33,074 bases of DNA from Donghicola sp036139795 (lineage in GTDB: Bacteria > Pseudomonadota > Alphaproteobacteria > Rhodobacterales > Rhodobacteraceae), in contig JAYZYX010000337.1 in NCBI GenBank assembly GCA_036139795.1, forward strand, positions 1 through 33,074. The letters run 5' to 3'. A model generated the notes under the pieces. It did not search any database. It saw only the letters and a program-made list of their open reading frames with translations, and was not told the origin of the DNA. The translations under genes and the position numbers were made by a program. This document shows, piece by piece, positions 33,010 to 33,074 of the stretch. The stretch's first letter is position 1. Every line of letters begins with the position of its first letter.

Positions 33010-33074
33010 ATGCGTTCTATCAAGACAATCCACGTGATCTCTGCCCATGCCGAAGGCGAGGTTGGCGATGTGAT
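33010..33074 (+). CDS. Proline racemase-family protein, 5' end only
   Basis: The window ends after about 21 codons. The start MRSIKTIHVISAHAEGEVGDV is typical of the proline racemase superfamily and most like the trans-3-hydroxy-L-proline dehydratase-like branch, from memory. GAAGG lies about 12 nt before the ATG. The active-site residues are outside the window, so racemase, 4-hydroxyproline epimerase and dehydratase functions cannot be told apart. Confidence 0.75.
   Translation, partial: MRSIKTIHVISAHAEGEVGDV

Noticed and set aside
1..33074. CRISPR arrays, tRNA or rRNA genes, insertion sequences and prophage genes
   Set aside because: No regularly spaced repeats, no tRNA-like cloverleaf that I could fold with conserved T-loop bases, and no transposase, integrase or phage protein was found on either strand.

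Overview
This 33 kb window looks like the chromosome of an alphaproteobacterium of the Rhodobacterales (roseobacter type). The support is high GC, tightly packed operons with ATGA start/stop overlaps, a TTT (TctCBA) and a TRAP (DctQMP) transporter close together, a Tat-type lipoprotein MltB, and acid-sugar catabolism of a kind common in that group. No mobile element, CRISPR array, tRNA or rRNA was seen. The genus cannot be fixed from the sequence alone.

Left edge (1-3738, minus strand): 4-hydroxyphenylpyruvate dioxygenase with a small Rieske protein 3 nt behind it and a strong hairpin at the end, then an exported alpha/beta hydrolase and a family-3 solute-binding-like protein without signal peptide.

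Centre (3877-26703): a large catabolic island with three transcription regulators of three types. (A) A GntR/FCD regulator with an extra winged-helix segment is divergent from an eight-gene operon (5086-12832) that continues into a ninth gene, an aconitase-family enzyme: tctC-tctB-tctA, an isopropylmalate/tartrate dehydrogenase-like enzyme, an Asp/Glu-racemase-fold protein with only one of the two usual cysteines, otnK (DUF1537 kinase), otnC (class II aldolase/decarboxylase), an AbrB-family membrane protein and the aconitase. (B) A GntR/UTRA regulator is flanked by two matching AATGA-N4-TCATT palindromes and precedes an SMP-30 lactonase plus a TRAP transporter. (C) An IclR regulator is divergent from an operon of an amidohydrolase-type lactonase, an Ldh-family dehydrogenase, an OtnI/Hyi isomerase, an aldehyde dehydrogenase, a cupin, an ABM-domain protein and (80 nt later) a D-2-hydroxyacid dehydrogenase.

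Taken together, a lactonase, a 2-hydroxyacid dehydrogenase, OtnI, OtnK and OtnC would form the known route from a four-carbon acid sugar to dihydroxyacetone phosphate, here split over operons A, B and C. The aconitase, the isopropylmalate-dehydrogenase-like enzyme and the tricarboxylate-type transporter fused into the same operon are not part of that described route. They suggest an entry branch for a larger, carboxylated hydroxy-acid. This is the best candidate for an undescribed pathway in the window.

Right edge (26704-33074): a GC-rich intergenic segment that can fold into a three-way-junction-like structure, an unrecognised membrane protein, a Tat-exported metallo-beta-lactamase-fold hydrolase, a lytic transglycosylase, an FMN-dependent alpha-hydroxyacid dehydrogenase, a GlpD-like FAD oxidoreductase, and the first 21 codons of a divergent proline-racemase-family gene cut by the window end.
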